A DNA stretch of 64,000 bases from Pedobacter namyangjuensis (lineage in GTDB: Bacteria > Bacteroidota > Bacteroidia > Sphingobacteriales > Sphingobacteriaceae), in the NCBI RefSeq assembly GCF_003313325.1, contig NZ_QMHQ01000004.1, positions 186,001 through 250,000 on the forward strand. The letters are read 5' to 3'. The notes below the pieces were generated by a model, which saw only the letters and a list, made by a program, of their open reading frames with translations, did no database searches and had not been told where the DNA came from. Position numbers and translations under genes: made by a program. How positions within the stretch are numbered: the stretch's first letter is position 1; every line of letters begins with the position of its first letter. Shown here piece after piece: positions 44,678 to 53,498 of this stretch.

Positions 44678-44722
44678 AATATCAGCAAGCTGATATTAGA
44701 AATGCAGAAAAGGTTACATTTG
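44678..44722 (+). promoter_or_regulatory. Palindromic site and -7 box upstream of a small exported protein
   Basis: A perfect 9-bp inverted repeat, AATATCAGC (44678-44686) and GCTGATATT (44689-44697), with a 2-nt spacer. The -7 box TACATTTG is at 44715-44722. The region where a -33 TTTG should be is occupied by the palindrome's right arm and lacks TTTG. A regulator bound there could activate or block this promoter (inference). Confidence 0.55.
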
Positions 44723-44764
44723 ATTTTACTGCAACATCACATTCTTAATTAAAAAACAAAAATT

Positions 44765-45076
44765 ATGAAAAAATTTATTTACTCGTTGGTTTTAATCTTT
44801 ACGTTAGGTGTTAGTGCAAATACAGCTTCTGCTGCAGACAGCAAAAAACCTAAAACCGAACTTACAGCTGAGCAGAAAGTCCAGTTCGAAAAAATTACTT
44901 CTAGAGTGGAGGAAATCCGTAACATGGATAAATCTAACTTATCTAGAGCGGAGAAAAAAGCTTTGCGTAAAGAATTAAGAGAAATGAAAGATCAAGCTCG
45001 TGCTTTATCTGGTGGCGTTTATCTATCAGTTGGCGCAATCATTATCATCATTTTATTATTAATTTTGATTTTGTAA
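44765..45076 (+). CDS. Small exported protein with C-terminal membrane helix
   Basis: 103 residues: signal peptide ending SAAD, a charged helical middle (about 30-79, KALRKELREMKDQARALSGG) and a C-terminal hydrophobic run of about 20 residues (IIIIILLLILIL). The layout suggests a periplasmic helix tethered at the C-terminus. The family is common in Sphingobacteriales but has no known function. It has its own palindrome-containing promoter region and terminator. Confidence 0.8.
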   Translation: MKKFIYSLVLIFTLGVSANTASAADSKKPKTELTAEQKVQFEKITSRVEEIRNMDKSNLSRAEKKALRKELREMKDQARALSGGVYLSVGAIIIIILLLILIL

Positions 45077-45094
45077 GCACACGAACACTATTAT

Positions 45095-45132
45095 AAAAAA
45101 GCCCTCCCAAATTAATTTTGGAGGGCTTTTTT
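45095..45132. terminator. Bidirectional terminator
   Basis: GCCCTCC (45101-45107) pairs with GGAGGGC (45120-45126) with A/T flanks. It can end both the 44765 gene and serS. Confidence 0.85.
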
Positions 45133-45225
45133 ATTTTTCATACCCAACTCGGCTTTGTACCTAATGCGCAACATAATTGTATCGCATTAAGATTCCGCTT
45201 TTTTGGAGAGTGAAGAATTTTTGTG

Positions 45226-46497
45226 TTAATCGATTATATCAAATCCAGTATATTTTCTTAAAACTTCCGGTACTATAATACCGCTTTCACTTTGGTAATT
45301 TTCTAAAATAGAAGCTACAATGCGTGGTAAAGCTAATGCACTTCCATTTAAAGTATGTGCCAGCTGTGTTTTTCCTTCTTTACCTTTAAAACGCAATTTC
45401 AATCTATTACTTTGGTAGGTTTCAAAATTCGATACAGAAGAAACTTCTAACCAACGCTGCTGAGCTGCGCTCCAAACTTCCATATCATAAGTCATTGCAG
45501 AAGTAAAGCCCATGTCGCCTCCACACAAGCGTAATACACGATAGTGCAAGCCTAATTGTTGCAACAATGATTGCACGTATGCACTCATATCCTCTAACGT
45601 TTCATAAGATTTGTCGGGATGCGAAATTTGCACTACTTCTACCTTATCAAACTGATGTAACCGGTTTAAGCCGCGAACATGAGCACCGTAAGAACCTGCC
45701 TCCCTACGAAAACAAGGCGTGTAGGCAGTATTTTTAATTGGAAGGTCTTCCTCCTTTAAAATCACATCGCGGTACAAATTAGTTACCGGAACTTCCGCCG
45801 TCGGAATTAGATATAAATCGTCTACAGTTGAGTGGTACATTTGGCCTTCTTTATCTGGCAACTGACCTGTTCCAAATCCCGAAGCAGCATTTACCATATG
45901 TGGCACTTGCATTTCTTTGTAACCCGCAGCCGTAGCGCTATCTAAAAAGAAATTAATCAAAGCACGTTGCAGCCTGGCTCCTTTTCCTTTATAAACAGGA
46001 AAACCTGCGCCCGTAATTTTTACGCCTAGTTCAAAATCAATAATATCGTATTTTGCTGCCAACTCCCAATGAGGCTTTGCATCAATATATAAGCTTGCAG
46101 GCTCGCCATGCGTTAAAACAATTTCATTCTCTTCTGGCGTAGCACCAGTTTTTACTAAATGATAAGGCAAGTTAGGCAACTGAACAACTAAGTTAAATTG
46201 ATTTTCTTCCAGTTCATTTAATTTCTCTGTTAACGATTTAATTTGCTCTTTATAGTTAGCTGTGTTTGTTTTAACAACTTCAGCCTCTTCTTTCTTGCCA
46301 TTACGCATTAGCTCGCCAATTTGTTTGGCAGCTAAGTTCGCTTCTGCAGAAATACTATCCAACGAAGTTTGAGTTTGGCGACGTTCTTCATCTATGGAAA
46401 TGATTTGATCTACCAATTCGGGTTGTTTAAAATTGCGCACTTTTAAGCGCTCCAAAACTTTCTCTCTATTTTCGCGGATATAGTTAACTTGCAGCAT
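45226..46497 (-). CDS. serS: Seryl-tRNA synthetase
   Basis: 423 residues: an N-terminal coiled-coil arm for the tRNA-Ser extra stem (about 30-100), then the class II core with PTAEVPVTNLYRDV (motif 1/2 region), FRREAGSYGAHVRGLNRLHQF (motif 2) and NGSALALPRIVASILE (motif 3). It charges tRNA-Ser with serine. It is divergent from rsmI; a four-run G-tract lies 88-108 nt upstream of the start on the coding-sense strand. Confidence 0.97.
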   Translation of the reverse strand: MLQVNYIRENREKVLERLKVRNFKQPELVDQIISIDEERRQTQTSLDSISAEANLAAKQIGELMRNGKKEEAEVVKTNTANYKEQIKSLTEKLNELEENQFNLVVQLPNLPYHLVKTGATPEENEIVLTHGEPASLYIDAKPHWELAAKYDIIDFELGVKITGAGFPVYKGKGARLQRALINFFLDSATAAGYKEMQVPHMVNAASGFGTGQLPDKEGQMYHSTVDDLYLIPTAEVPVTNLYRDVILKEEDLPIKNTAYTPCFRREAGSYGAHVRGLNRLHQFDKVEVVQISHPDKSYETLEDMSAYVQSLLQQLGLHYRVLRLCGGDMGFTSAMTYDMEVWSAAQQRWLEVSSVSNFETYQSNRLKLRFKGKEGKTQLAHTLNGSALALPRIVASILENYQSESGIIVPEVLRKYTGFDIID

Positions 46498-46584
46498 TAT
46501 TTTAATTTTTCACAAAGATAGTTTTTAAAGGCGAAAGGCAAAAGGTTTAAGGCATAAGCGTAACGAAGCATATTATACTAAAAA

Positions 46585-46605
46585 CCCCAACCCCTCCCTA
46601 AACCC
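46585..46605 (-). promoter_or_regulatory. Putative G-quadruplex motif
   Basis: On the minus strand the sequence is GGG-TTTA-GGG-A-GGGG-TT-GGGG: four G-runs of at least three with loops of 4, 1 and 2 nt, the classic motif. It lies in the shared upstream region of serS and rsmI, 8 nt before the rsmI start codon. Such G-rich tracts are rare in AT-rich DNA; function is unproven. Confidence 0.6.
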
Positions 46606-46613
46606 TAAACCTG

Positions 46614-47339
46614 ATGAGCGGAATACTTTATCTCGTACCCACCCCAATTGGAAACCTGGAAGACATGACTTTTAGGGCGATTAGAATATTAAAAGAAGCA
46701 GACGTTATACTGGCGGAAGACACTAGAACTAGTGCACCCATGCTAAAACATTTTGGGATTGATAAAAAAGCCTACTCGCACCATCAGCATAATGAACATA
46801 AAGCCACTGCCGAAATAATTAAATTTTTAAAGGAAGGAAAAATGGTTGCTTTGGTTTCTGACGCAGGTACGCCTGCGATTTCAGATCCGGGATTTTTCTT
46901 GGTAAGAGAGGCACTGAAAAACGAAATTGAGGTAAATTGTTTGCCCGGGGCGACAGCTTTTGTACCAGCTTTGGTTAACTCTGGCCTGCCCAGCGATCAA
47001 TTTGTTTTTGAGGGATTTCTTCCTGTTAAGAAAGGTAGACAAACGAGATTAAAGTTATTGGCGGAAGAAGAAAGAACTATGATTTTTTACGAAAGCCCAC
47101 ATCGGTTATTAAAAACATTAGAAGAATTTGCCAGTTATTTAGGTGAAGATAGACAGGCATCTGTAAGTAGAGAGCTTACCAAAATTTACGAAGAGACCGT
47201 TCGTGGCACAGTATTAAAAATAAAATCACACTTCGAAAACAATATATTAAAAGGAGAATTCGTAATTTGTGTAGCTGGAAAAGACTTGGCAAAGGACAAA
47301 GCATCAAAGAATAAAGACAAGTATAAAAAAGAAGATTAA
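46614..47339 (+). CDS. rsmI: 16S rRNA (cytidine1402-2'-O)-methyltransferase
   Basis: 241 residues. The opening GILYLVPTPIGNLEDMTFRAI and EADVILAEDTRTS are the tetrapyrrole-methylase-fold signatures of RsmI; SDAGTPAISDPGF is the cofactor loop. It methylates the ribose of C1402 in the 16S decoding centre using SAM. It ends in a lysine-rich tail (KASKNKDKYKK). The start codon follows the C-rich side of the G-tract. Confidence 0.96.
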   Translation: MSGILYLVPTPIGNLEDMTFRAIRILKEADVILAEDTRTSAPMLKHFGIDKKAYSHHQHNEHKATAEIIKFLKEGKMVALVSDAGTPAISDPGFFLVREALKNEIEVNCLPGATAFVPALVNSGLPSDQFVFEGFLPVKKGRQTRLKLLAEEERTMIFYESPHRLLKTLEEFASYLGEDRQASVSRELTKIYEETVRGTVLKIKSHFENNILKGEFVICVAGKDLAKDKASKNKDKYKKED

Positions 47340-47398
47340 AGAAATTCCTCAGCAAGGCTTCTGTTTAAAAGGAAGTACATGAGCTAAAAGAAAATAAA

Positions 47399-48043
47399 AT
47401 GAATTCAATAGATAGATTTTTAAGCGACGAGCAAGACCCAAAAGCGGTTGAAAAAGTAATCGGAAAATTAAATGATTTACTAACCAGTGGCGAAGAACTT
47501 TTGTATTTAGCTGTACAAAAAAAACCAGCTGTAAATTTGTTACCAGATAGCATTGCAATTAGCAATAAACGAATTTTTTATTGTGAGCCAGGAAATCTTG
47601 GCCTAACCATGAACTTCAAGGATATCTCTTGGAAAAATGTTAAGGAAGTTTCTTTTAAGGAAGGACTTTTAGGCTCTAAATTTATCTGTGTACCACAGTC
47701 TGGAGAAAATATCGTTACAGATTTTATTCCAAAGGCTCAAGTACGCAAGTTACACCAGGCTGCCAACGAACAACTAGAGCAATACAAAGAGTTGTTAAGA
47801 CAACAGAAACTAGAAGAAAACAGAGCAACAGCATCGGCAATTAATGTACCGCCGGTTGCGGAGAGTTTTTTTCAGGCACCTATTGAAATTGAAGAAGCAG
47901 TGGTAATTGCCCCTGCGCAAATTGAAGAACCTGAAGATGAAACAACCTTAAAATTAAGAAAGTTAAAAACGCTTTACGATAAACAACTGATTACCTTAGA
48001 TGAATACGAAAGTAAAAAATCTGCCATTTTAGATAGTTTGTAA
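47399..48043 (+). CDS. PH-like plus SHOCT domain protein
   Basis: 214 residues without a signal peptide. The N-terminal 120 residues resemble bacterial PH domains (LLPDSIAISNKRIFYCEPG, with KVKEVSFKEGLL-like strands). A helical linker and a C-terminal SHOCT motif (LKTLYDKQLITLDEYESKKS) follow. SHOCT modules often mediate oligomerisation at membranes. No partner is identifiable. It lies 59 nt after rsmI. Confidence 0.85.
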   Translation: MNSIDRFLSDEQDPKAVEKVIGKLNDLLTSGEELLYLAVQKKPAVNLLPDSIAISNKRIFYCEPGNLGLTMNFKDISWKNVKEVSFKEGLLGSKFICVPQSGENIVTDFIPKAQVRKLHQAANEQLEQYKELLRQQKLEENRATASAINVPPVAESFFQAPIEIEEAVVIAPAQIEEPEDETTLKLRKLKTLYDKQLITLDEYESKKSAILDSL

Positions 48044-48049
48044 TCTCTT

Positions 48050-48158
48050 TACGTCGCCCTGATTTTTATTCTAGCGTCTGTTTTTAAACGAAGAGAGCAG
48101 CCATAGATGCTGAACTAAATTTAGCATGACGACACACATCGCAATGACGAACCAAACA
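48050..48158. repeat. Dispersed-repeat fragment before lnt
   Basis: The stretch contains CATAGATGCTGAACTAAATT followed by TAGCATGACG and ATCGCAATGACG, words typical of dispersed intergenic repeats in Sphingobacteriaceae. It explains a spurious upstream extension of the lnt reading frame to 48126; the true lnt start is at 48159. Confidence 0.4.
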
Positions 48159-49778
48159 ATGACCAAAAAACAAACTTATCTATTAGCCTTGCTTAGCGCA
48201 TTTTTAATGTGGTTGGCTTGGCCACCACATAATTGGCTAGCCCCTATCCTCCTTGTTGGTTTAGTACCATTATTCGTTGCGCTACATCAAATCATCAATA
48301 AAAAAGAAACTAAAACGGGTAAAAAAGTTTTCTTAACTGCCGGATTAACGTTTCTAGTTTGGAACACGGCAAGCATTTACTGGGTTTTTAACTCTATCAA
48401 TGCGGTAAATACAGGTGTGGTTGGCACCATAATTTCACTTTTAGTTTCGCTTATACCATATTGTTTAGGCGCTTTTTTAATGACATCAGGATTTTGGCTT
48501 TATTATCGCCTAACTAACTATACCAACAAATACCTTAGCTATTTAGGGTTGATCTCATTTTATGTAGCTTTAGAGTATTTACACGAAAGTTGGGATCTGG
48601 CCTTCCCCTGGATGACGTTAGGCAATGGATTTGCAGGCTTGCACCAATTGGCGCAGTGGTATGAGTTTACAGGGGTTTATGGTGGCTCCATTTGGATTTT
48701 ATTAAGCAATATCTTGGCTTTCGAACTTTATAATGCCTATAAAACCAAACAACGGGTTGGCAAAACTGCCATAGCCTTAGTTGCTACCATTGTTTTACCC
48801 ATAGTAACCTCGCTTTACATATATTCAAACTACAAAGAAAAATCAGTACCGGTAAATGTGGTGGTGGTTCAGCCTAACATAGACCCTTATGATAAATACG
48901 GTGAAATTTCTGCTACCGAACAACTGCAAATTCTAGCAAAACTATCAGACTCGGTTGGACAGGTAAATACCGAATATTTTGTTTGGCCAGAAACTGCGAT
49001 ACCCAATTATGCAGACGAAGATAAAATTCGTGCTAACGGAGATTATATTAAAACGCAGGAATTTTTAAGTAAATATAAAAATGGAACATTAATAACCGGA
49101 ATAGAAAGTAGGAAATTTTACGATGATCAAAAAACGTTATCAGCCAAAGTAAATCCAAATGGCGGCTTTTATGATAATTTTAATACGGCAATGCAAGTAG
49201 AAAATTCTGCAAATGTCCAGTTTTACCATAAATCTAAACTCGTTCCTGGCGTAGAGAAATTACCTTTTCCAACAGTGTTATCTTTCTTAGCTCCTGTTTT
49301 CGACAAATTAGGCGGCAGTGTTTCTGGCTGGGGATGGCAAGACAAGCCGGGTGTTTTCTATTCACAAGGCGGTGTTGGAGTTGCTCCTGTTGTTTGTTAC
49401 GAATCTTTATGGGGAAGCTGGATTGGCGAATCGGTTAAAAACGGCGCACAGTTTATAACCATTATTACAAACGATGGTTGGTGGGGAAATACATCGGGCA
49501 AAGACCAACATTTGCTTTATGCTAAGCTAAGAGCAATTGAAACACGCAGATGGGTTGCCAGATCGGCAAACACTGGTATATCAGGTTTTATAAATCAACG
49601 AGGTGATGTAGTTCAGCAATCTAAATGGTGGACAAGATCTGCGTTAAAAGCAGACATCAACCTAAATGATAACCTTACCATTTACGTAAACAACGGAGAT
49701 TACCTAGCGAAAATATTTTCGTTTTTAGCCGTATTGTTAGCATTAATTATTCCTTATAGAAAATGGGTAAAAAAATAA
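48159..49778 (+). CDS. lnt: Apolipoprotein N-acyltransferase
   Basis: 539 residues from ATG 48159 (MTKKQTYLLALLSAF). An N-terminal set of membrane helices is followed by a nitrilase-like domain with catalytic Glu in VWPETAIPNY, Lys in YHKSKLVPGVEKLPF and Cys in PVVCYESLWG. It adds the third acyl chain to lipoproteins, the last maturation step. The next gene overlaps its 3' end by 16 nt, and an lspA follows, forming a maturation cluster. Confidence 0.94.
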   Translation: MTKKQTYLLALLSAFLMWLAWPPHNWLAPILLVGLVPLFVALHQIINKKETKTGKKVFLTAGLTFLVWNTASIYWVFNSINAVNTGVVGTIISLLVSLIPYCLGAFLMTSGFWLYYRLTNYTNKYLSYLGLISFYVALEYLHESWDLAFPWMTLGNGFAGLHQLAQWYEFTGVYGGSIWILLSNILAFELYNAYKTKQRVGKTAIALVATIVLPIVTSLYIYSNYKEKSVPVNVVVVQPNIDPYDKYGEISATEQLQILAKLSDSVGQVNTEYFVWPETAIPNYADEDKIRANGDYIKTQEFLSKYKNGTLITGIESRKFYDDQKTLSAKVNPNGGFYDNFNTAMQVENSANVQFYHKSKLVPGVEKLPFPTVLSFLAPVFDKLGGSVSGWGWQDKPGVFYSQGGVGVAPVVCYESLWGSWIGESVKNGAQFITIITNDGWWGNTSGKDQHLLYAKLRAIETRRWVARSANTGISGFINQRGDVVQQSKWWTRSALKADINLNDNLTIYVNNGDYLAKIFSFLAVLLALIIPYRKWVKK

Positions 49779-50272
49779 TCTTCTCAATACTCTTACTGTT
49801 ATCATTCGGCTTTAGTGCCAAAGCTCAAGAATATTTAGATAGCATAAAAAGTCAGTCTACTCAAATGGTTAATGCTTTTTCTAAAGGTGATTATGGTAAA
49901 CTACTTGAATTTACACATCCTTCTATTATTAAAATAATGGGTGGAAAAGAAACTGCAACAAGACTTTTAGACACCGCTCTTCACCAGCTTAAAGAGTCTG
50001 GAATAACTGTAGAAGAGGCCAAAGTAGGAGATATCATACAGTCGCTCAAATCAAACGATACTATTCAATGCATGCTTCCGCAATACCTTAAAATGAAAAT
50101 GGGCGATAAATTTTACAGTTCTAAAAATTACCTGTTGGGAATTTCTTATAACAACGGAAAACGATGGTATTTTATAGATACAAATGGTGGTACTGAGGAA
50201 AGCATAAGAAAAATGATTCCGGAAATTAGTAAGGAAATAGTTTTTCTGGAAGCTGAAAAAAGCTTTAATTAA
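49763..50272 (+). CDS. Exported NTF2-like protein
   Basis: 169 residues, signal peptide ending AKAQ. The first mature residues (QSTQMVNAFSKGDYGKLLEF) resemble the first helix of NTF2/SnoaL-like DUF4440 proteins. The start overlaps lnt by 16 nt and the stop is 3 nt from the second lspA, so it is inside a lipoprotein-maturation transcript. No lipobox, so it is soluble periplasmic. Function unknown. Confidence 0.75.
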   Translation: MGKKIIFSILLLLSFGFSAKAQEYLDSIKSQSTQMVNAFSKGDYGKLLEFTHPSIIKIMGGKETATRLLDTALHQLKESGITVEEAKVGDIIQSLKSNDTIQCMLPQYLKMKMGDKFYSSKNYLLGISYNNGKRWYFIDTNGGTEESIRKMIPEISKEIVFLEAEKSFN

Positions 50273-50275
50273 GCC

Positions 50276-50770
50276 ATGGGGAAAGTTAACAAAACCAGAT
50301 TGATAATCTTATTCGCCATCATTTGCGTTAATGTTGCATTAGACCAAGTTTCTAAAGCAATTGTTAGAAACGAAATTAGCTACCAAGAACAGATCAGCAT
50401 TATAGAAAATCATTTTATTTTAACCAGGGTAGAAAACACAGGGGCTTTTTTAAGCGCAGGCCATAATTTACCAGAGATTATTCGATTTCTATTGTTAACC
50501 GCTTTGCCTATCGCTGTTTTGGGTTATGGCCTATACTTCTTAATCAGCAACAAAAATATACCAACTAAAATGCAAATTGGAATCTCTTTTTTAATTGGCG
50601 GAGGAATTGGCAATATTTACGATAGAATTGTTCACGGTTCGGTAACCGATTTTCTCTTTATAGACTTCGGAATTTTCAAAACCGGAATCTTCAACGTTGC
50701 CGATATGTCTATAATGTTTGGAATTGGCCTTTTACTACTCCAATCCTTTTTACAGAAAAAAGCTGTTTAA
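50276..50770 (+). CDS. lspA: Lipoprotein signal peptidase (second copy)
   Basis: 164 residues, the size of E. coli LspA. Motif TRVENTGAFLSAG (lipid-binding), then catalytic Asp in GNIYDRIVHG and FNVADMSIM. It lacks the long loop of the first copy. It is the last gene of the lnt cluster (gap 3 nt to the upstream gene). It may process a subset of lipoproteins or be a redundant paralog. Confidence 0.93.
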   Translation: MGKVNKTRLIILFAIICVNVALDQVSKAIVRNEISYQEQISIIENHFILTRVENTGAFLSAGHNLPEIIRFLLLTALPIAVLGYGLYFLISNKNIPTKMQIGISFLIGGGIGNIYDRIVHGSVTDFLFIDFGIFKTGIFNVADMSIMFGIGLLLLQSFLQKKAV

Positions 50771-50788
50771 ACATCTAAAAATCAGTTA

Positions 50789-50817
50789 TTTGAATATTAT
50801 TTATTTTTCTATATTTG
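50789..50817 (+). promoter_or_regulatory. Promoter of the 83-residue repeat protein
   Basis: TTTG (50789-50792), 17 nt, TATATTTG (50810-50817). Transcription would start near 50823, leaving an 18-nt leader before the ATG at 50841. Confidence 0.7.
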
Positions 50818-50840
50818 AAGTTCATCTATAGAAAAATACA

Positions 50841-51092
50841 ATGACAAACGAAAATCAACAACCAGAAGAAGAAAAAAGTTTTTTCGACAATTTATCGGAT
50901 AAATTTGAAGAATTAAAAGACAAAGCAGAGGATAAATTCGAGGCCTTAAAAGATCAGGCAGAAGAGAAGTGGGATGAATTGAGTGATAAAGCCACACTTG
51001 CAGCCGACGAAGCAAAGGTTAAGTTTAATGAGCTTAAAGATCAAGCCGAAGATAAGTGGGATGATTTAACAAACGATAAAGAGGTTAAATAG
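50841..51092 (+). CDS. Repetitive helical protein with 11-residue repeats
   Basis: 83 residues, highly acidic and lysine-rich, with repeats of the kind FEELKDKAEDK, FEALKDQAEEK, WDELSDKATLA, FNELKDQAEDK, WDDLTNDKE. An 11-residue period predicts a long helix with a hydrophobic stripe, like LEA-type or YtxH-like stress proteins. No signal peptide. It has its own promoter and a terminator, so it is expressed independently. Confidence 0.8.
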   Translation: MTNENQQPEEEKSFFDNLSDKFEELKDKAEDKFEALKDQAEEKWDELSDKATLAADEAKVKFNELKDQAEDKWDDLTNDKEVK

Positions 51093-51112
51093 TTGTAAAT
51101 TATCTTCTAAAC

Positions 51113-51146
51113 AAAAAATCCCAGTTCTAATAGAGCTGGGATTTTT
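51113..51146. terminator. Bidirectional terminator
   Basis: AAAAATCCCAGTTCT and AGAGCTGGGATTTTT pair with one G-U pair and a 4-nt loop. It can end both the repeat-protein gene and nadE. Confidence 0.85.
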
Positions 51147-51148
51147 TG

Positions 51149-52789
51149 TTAGGCTGTATATTTTCCAACAATAGGCATTCTTCGGCCCATACCAAAAGCC
51201 TTAGGTGAAACTCTTAAAATTGGTGGCGTTTGATAACGTTTAAACTCGGCCAAGTTTACCATACGTAAAATACGGTGTACCAAAGCCTCGTCATAACCAG
51301 CAGCAATTATTGCTTTAGAACCTTTTTGCAATTCAATATGCTCAAACAAAATCCTATCTAAAATTCCATAATCAGGCAATGAATCTGAATCTTTCTGATC
51401 TGGCCTCAATTCTGCCGAAGGAGGTTTGACAATCGTATTTTCTGGAATAAGTTCACCATCTTTATTAATATACCTTGCAACCTCAAAAATCTGCGTTTTG
51501 TAAACATCGCCTATTACACCAATTGCGCCACACATATCGCCGTACAGCGTACCATAACCCACCGCACATTCGCTTTTGTTAGATGTATTTAATAAGATAT
51601 AACCGAACTTGTTTGACATTGCCATTAAAACAATACCACGGCAACGAGCCTGTATGTTTTCTTCTGTTAAGTTAAACGGTAAACCCGCAAAAGGTTTTGC
51701 CAGCATACTGTCAAACGCATCAGCAGCTTCTTTAATGGGTACAATTTCATGCTTGCAGCCAAAATTATTAACTAAATCCAACGCATCTTTAATAGAATGA
51801 TCTGTGGAGTACTTCGAAGGCATTAAAACTGCCATCACATTTTCTGGTCCTAAAGCTCTACAGGCTAAAGCGCAAACAACGGCAGAATCTATTCCGCCAG
51901 AAAGACCTAAAACTGCTTTTGTAAATCCAGACTTTCCAAAATAATCCTGTATTCCCAATATTAAAGCATCGTGAATTTGGCTGATATCCGATGCTCGCTC
52001 TACCGCTGGATATTTATTTTTTACGTTTTGTACTTCATCCAAATCAAATACCTGAAGATCTTCTTCAAAATATTTCATTTCTGCCTTTACATCACCTGCT
52101 TCGTCAAAAACCAAAGATCCACCATCAAAAATAATTTCAGTTTGGGCACCTACTTGATTAACGTAAAACAGCGGTAAATTATACTTCTTGGCATTATCAG
52201 AAAGTACTTGAATACGGTTTTCGTCATGCCTGTAATTAAATGGCGAAGCTGCAATATTGATCATTAAATCTGGCGATTCTTTAATCAATTCATCCATTGG
52301 GCAAGAAACGTATAACGGATTGTCGTTAATGTTCCAAAGGTCTTCGCAAATGGTTAGCGCAATCTTTTTGCCTTTAAAATCTACACATTCAAATTTCGTA
52401 TTTGGCTCAAAATACCTGTACTCGTCAAAAACATCGTACGTGGGCAAAAGTGCTTTCTTAATTACTTTCTCAACTTTACCTTCACTAATAAAATACGCTG
52501 CATTATATAAATCTTTACCTTCTAAAACCTCGTTTTTAATTGGCAAACCAACAATACAGGCAATATCTACACAATGCGTTGCAATTTTTTGCGCAGCCTC
52601 GTCACAAAGCGAAATAAAGTCTGTAAACTCCAAAAAATCACGAGGCGGATAACCGCAAATTGCCAGTTCAGCAAACACAACAATATCAGCTCCTTTGGTT
52701 TTAGCCAAATTGATATTTGTTATAATATGATTGGTATTATGTTCGAAATTACCAATGTGATAGTTAAGTTGTGCTAATGCTATTTTCAT
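51149..52789 (-). CDS. nadE: Glutamine-dependent NAD+ synthetase
   Basis: 546 residues with two domains: an N-terminal nitrilase-type glutaminase (Glu in FAELAICGY, Lys region KKALLPTYDVFDEYRYF, Cys in TICEDLW) and a C-terminal NAD synthase with ATP-PPase motif GLSGGIDSAVVCALA. It amidates nicotinic acid adenine dinucleotide to NAD. It is co-directional with the barrel gene upstream (gap 29 nt). Confidence 0.96.
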   Translation of the reverse strand: MKIALAQLNYHIGNFEHNTNHIITNINLAKTKGADIVVFAELAICGYPPRDFLEFTDFISLCDEAAQKIATHCVDIACIVGLPIKNEVLEGKDLYNAAYFISEGKVEKVIKKALLPTYDVFDEYRYFEPNTKFECVDFKGKKIALTICEDLWNINDNPLYVSCPMDELIKESPDLMINIAASPFNYRHDENRIQVLSDNAKKYNLPLFYVNQVGAQTEIIFDGGSLVFDEAGDVKAEMKYFEEDLQVFDLDEVQNVKNKYPAVERASDISQIHDALILGIQDYFGKSGFTKAVLGLSGGIDSAVVCALACRALGPENVMAVLMPSKYSTDHSIKDALDLVNNFGCKHEIVPIKEAADAFDSMLAKPFAGLPFNLTEENIQARCRGIVLMAMSNKFGYILLNTSNKSECAVGYGTLYGDMCGAIGVIGDVYKTQIFEVARYINKDGELIPENTIVKPPSAELRPDQKDSDSLPDYGILDRILFEHIELQKGSKAIIAAGYDEALVHRILRMVNLAEFKRYQTPPILRVSPKAFGMGRRMPIVGKYTA

Positions 52790-52818
52790 CTATGATTAAC
52801 CTAAATAATTGTTTCTAT

Positions 52819-53472
52819 TTAAAAGAAAACACCAATATTAATACCCACGTAATGGTTACGAACACTGTTTTTGTTAGTAGAAATATTGGTAAAACCGTTA
52901 TTCAAAGACAAACCAGCCATAATGCTTGTTTTCTCATCAATGTCATATTCTGCTCCACCGCCAATAATTAAACCAGCACGGTAAAAACGTGTCCAGTCAG
53001 ATGAATTAACATCGTCAGCAATCATATTATTACCTACAGAAGCATCTTGCCTAGCACCAATCTTAAAATCGTTAGATAAGCCAAACTGACCATACCATCT
53101 TACATCGCCAATTTTATTTGTTTTTAATTTAACAGTTAGCGGAACTTCGATATACTGCATTTTGTATTTCAAATCGTAAGCGGTATTTGCACCGGTAACA
53201 TGATAGGGTAAAGCATTAATTTCTGTGCTTTTACCATTAATAGTTGTAATAGTTAAGCCAGTTGCAAAGCTATAGTTTTCTGCAAAGTTAAAATCTCCGA
53301 TCAATCCGTAAGAAAAACCTAAGCTTACGCCATCCGATTTTCCATTTTCTGCTTTAATAAAACCTAAAGTTGGGTGTGCGGTTAAGCCTAGTCTAAAACC
53401 AGAGAATACCTCTTGGCCATATACATTCGCCGTAAAAATTAAGCATACTAAAGCAATAAGTGTTTTTTTCAT
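52819..53472 (-). CDS. Outer membrane beta-barrel protein (PorT-like)
   Basis: 217 residues, signal peptide ending YGQ. Alternating-residue strands (FRLGLTAHPTLGFIKAEN, YGLIGDFNFAENYSFATGL) and a C-terminal aromatic (VGINIGVFF) fit an 8-10 strand barrel of the OMP_b-brl_2/PorT type. The ORF lies divergent from gldB, with the two ATG codons 27 nt apart. Confidence 0.85.
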   Translation of the reverse strand: MKKTLIALVCLIFTANVYGQEVFSGFRLGLTAHPTLGFIKAENGKSDGVSLGFSYGLIGDFNFAENYSFATGLTITTINGKSTEINALPYHVTGANTAYDLKYKMQYIEVPLTVKLKTNKIGDVRWYGQFGLSNDFKIGARQDASVGNNMIADDVNSSDWTRFYRAGLIIGGGAEYDIDEKTSIMAGLSLNNGFTNISTNKNSVRNHYVGINIGVFF

Positions 53473-53498
53473 CGTACTTGTTTTTATATTTGTTATTA

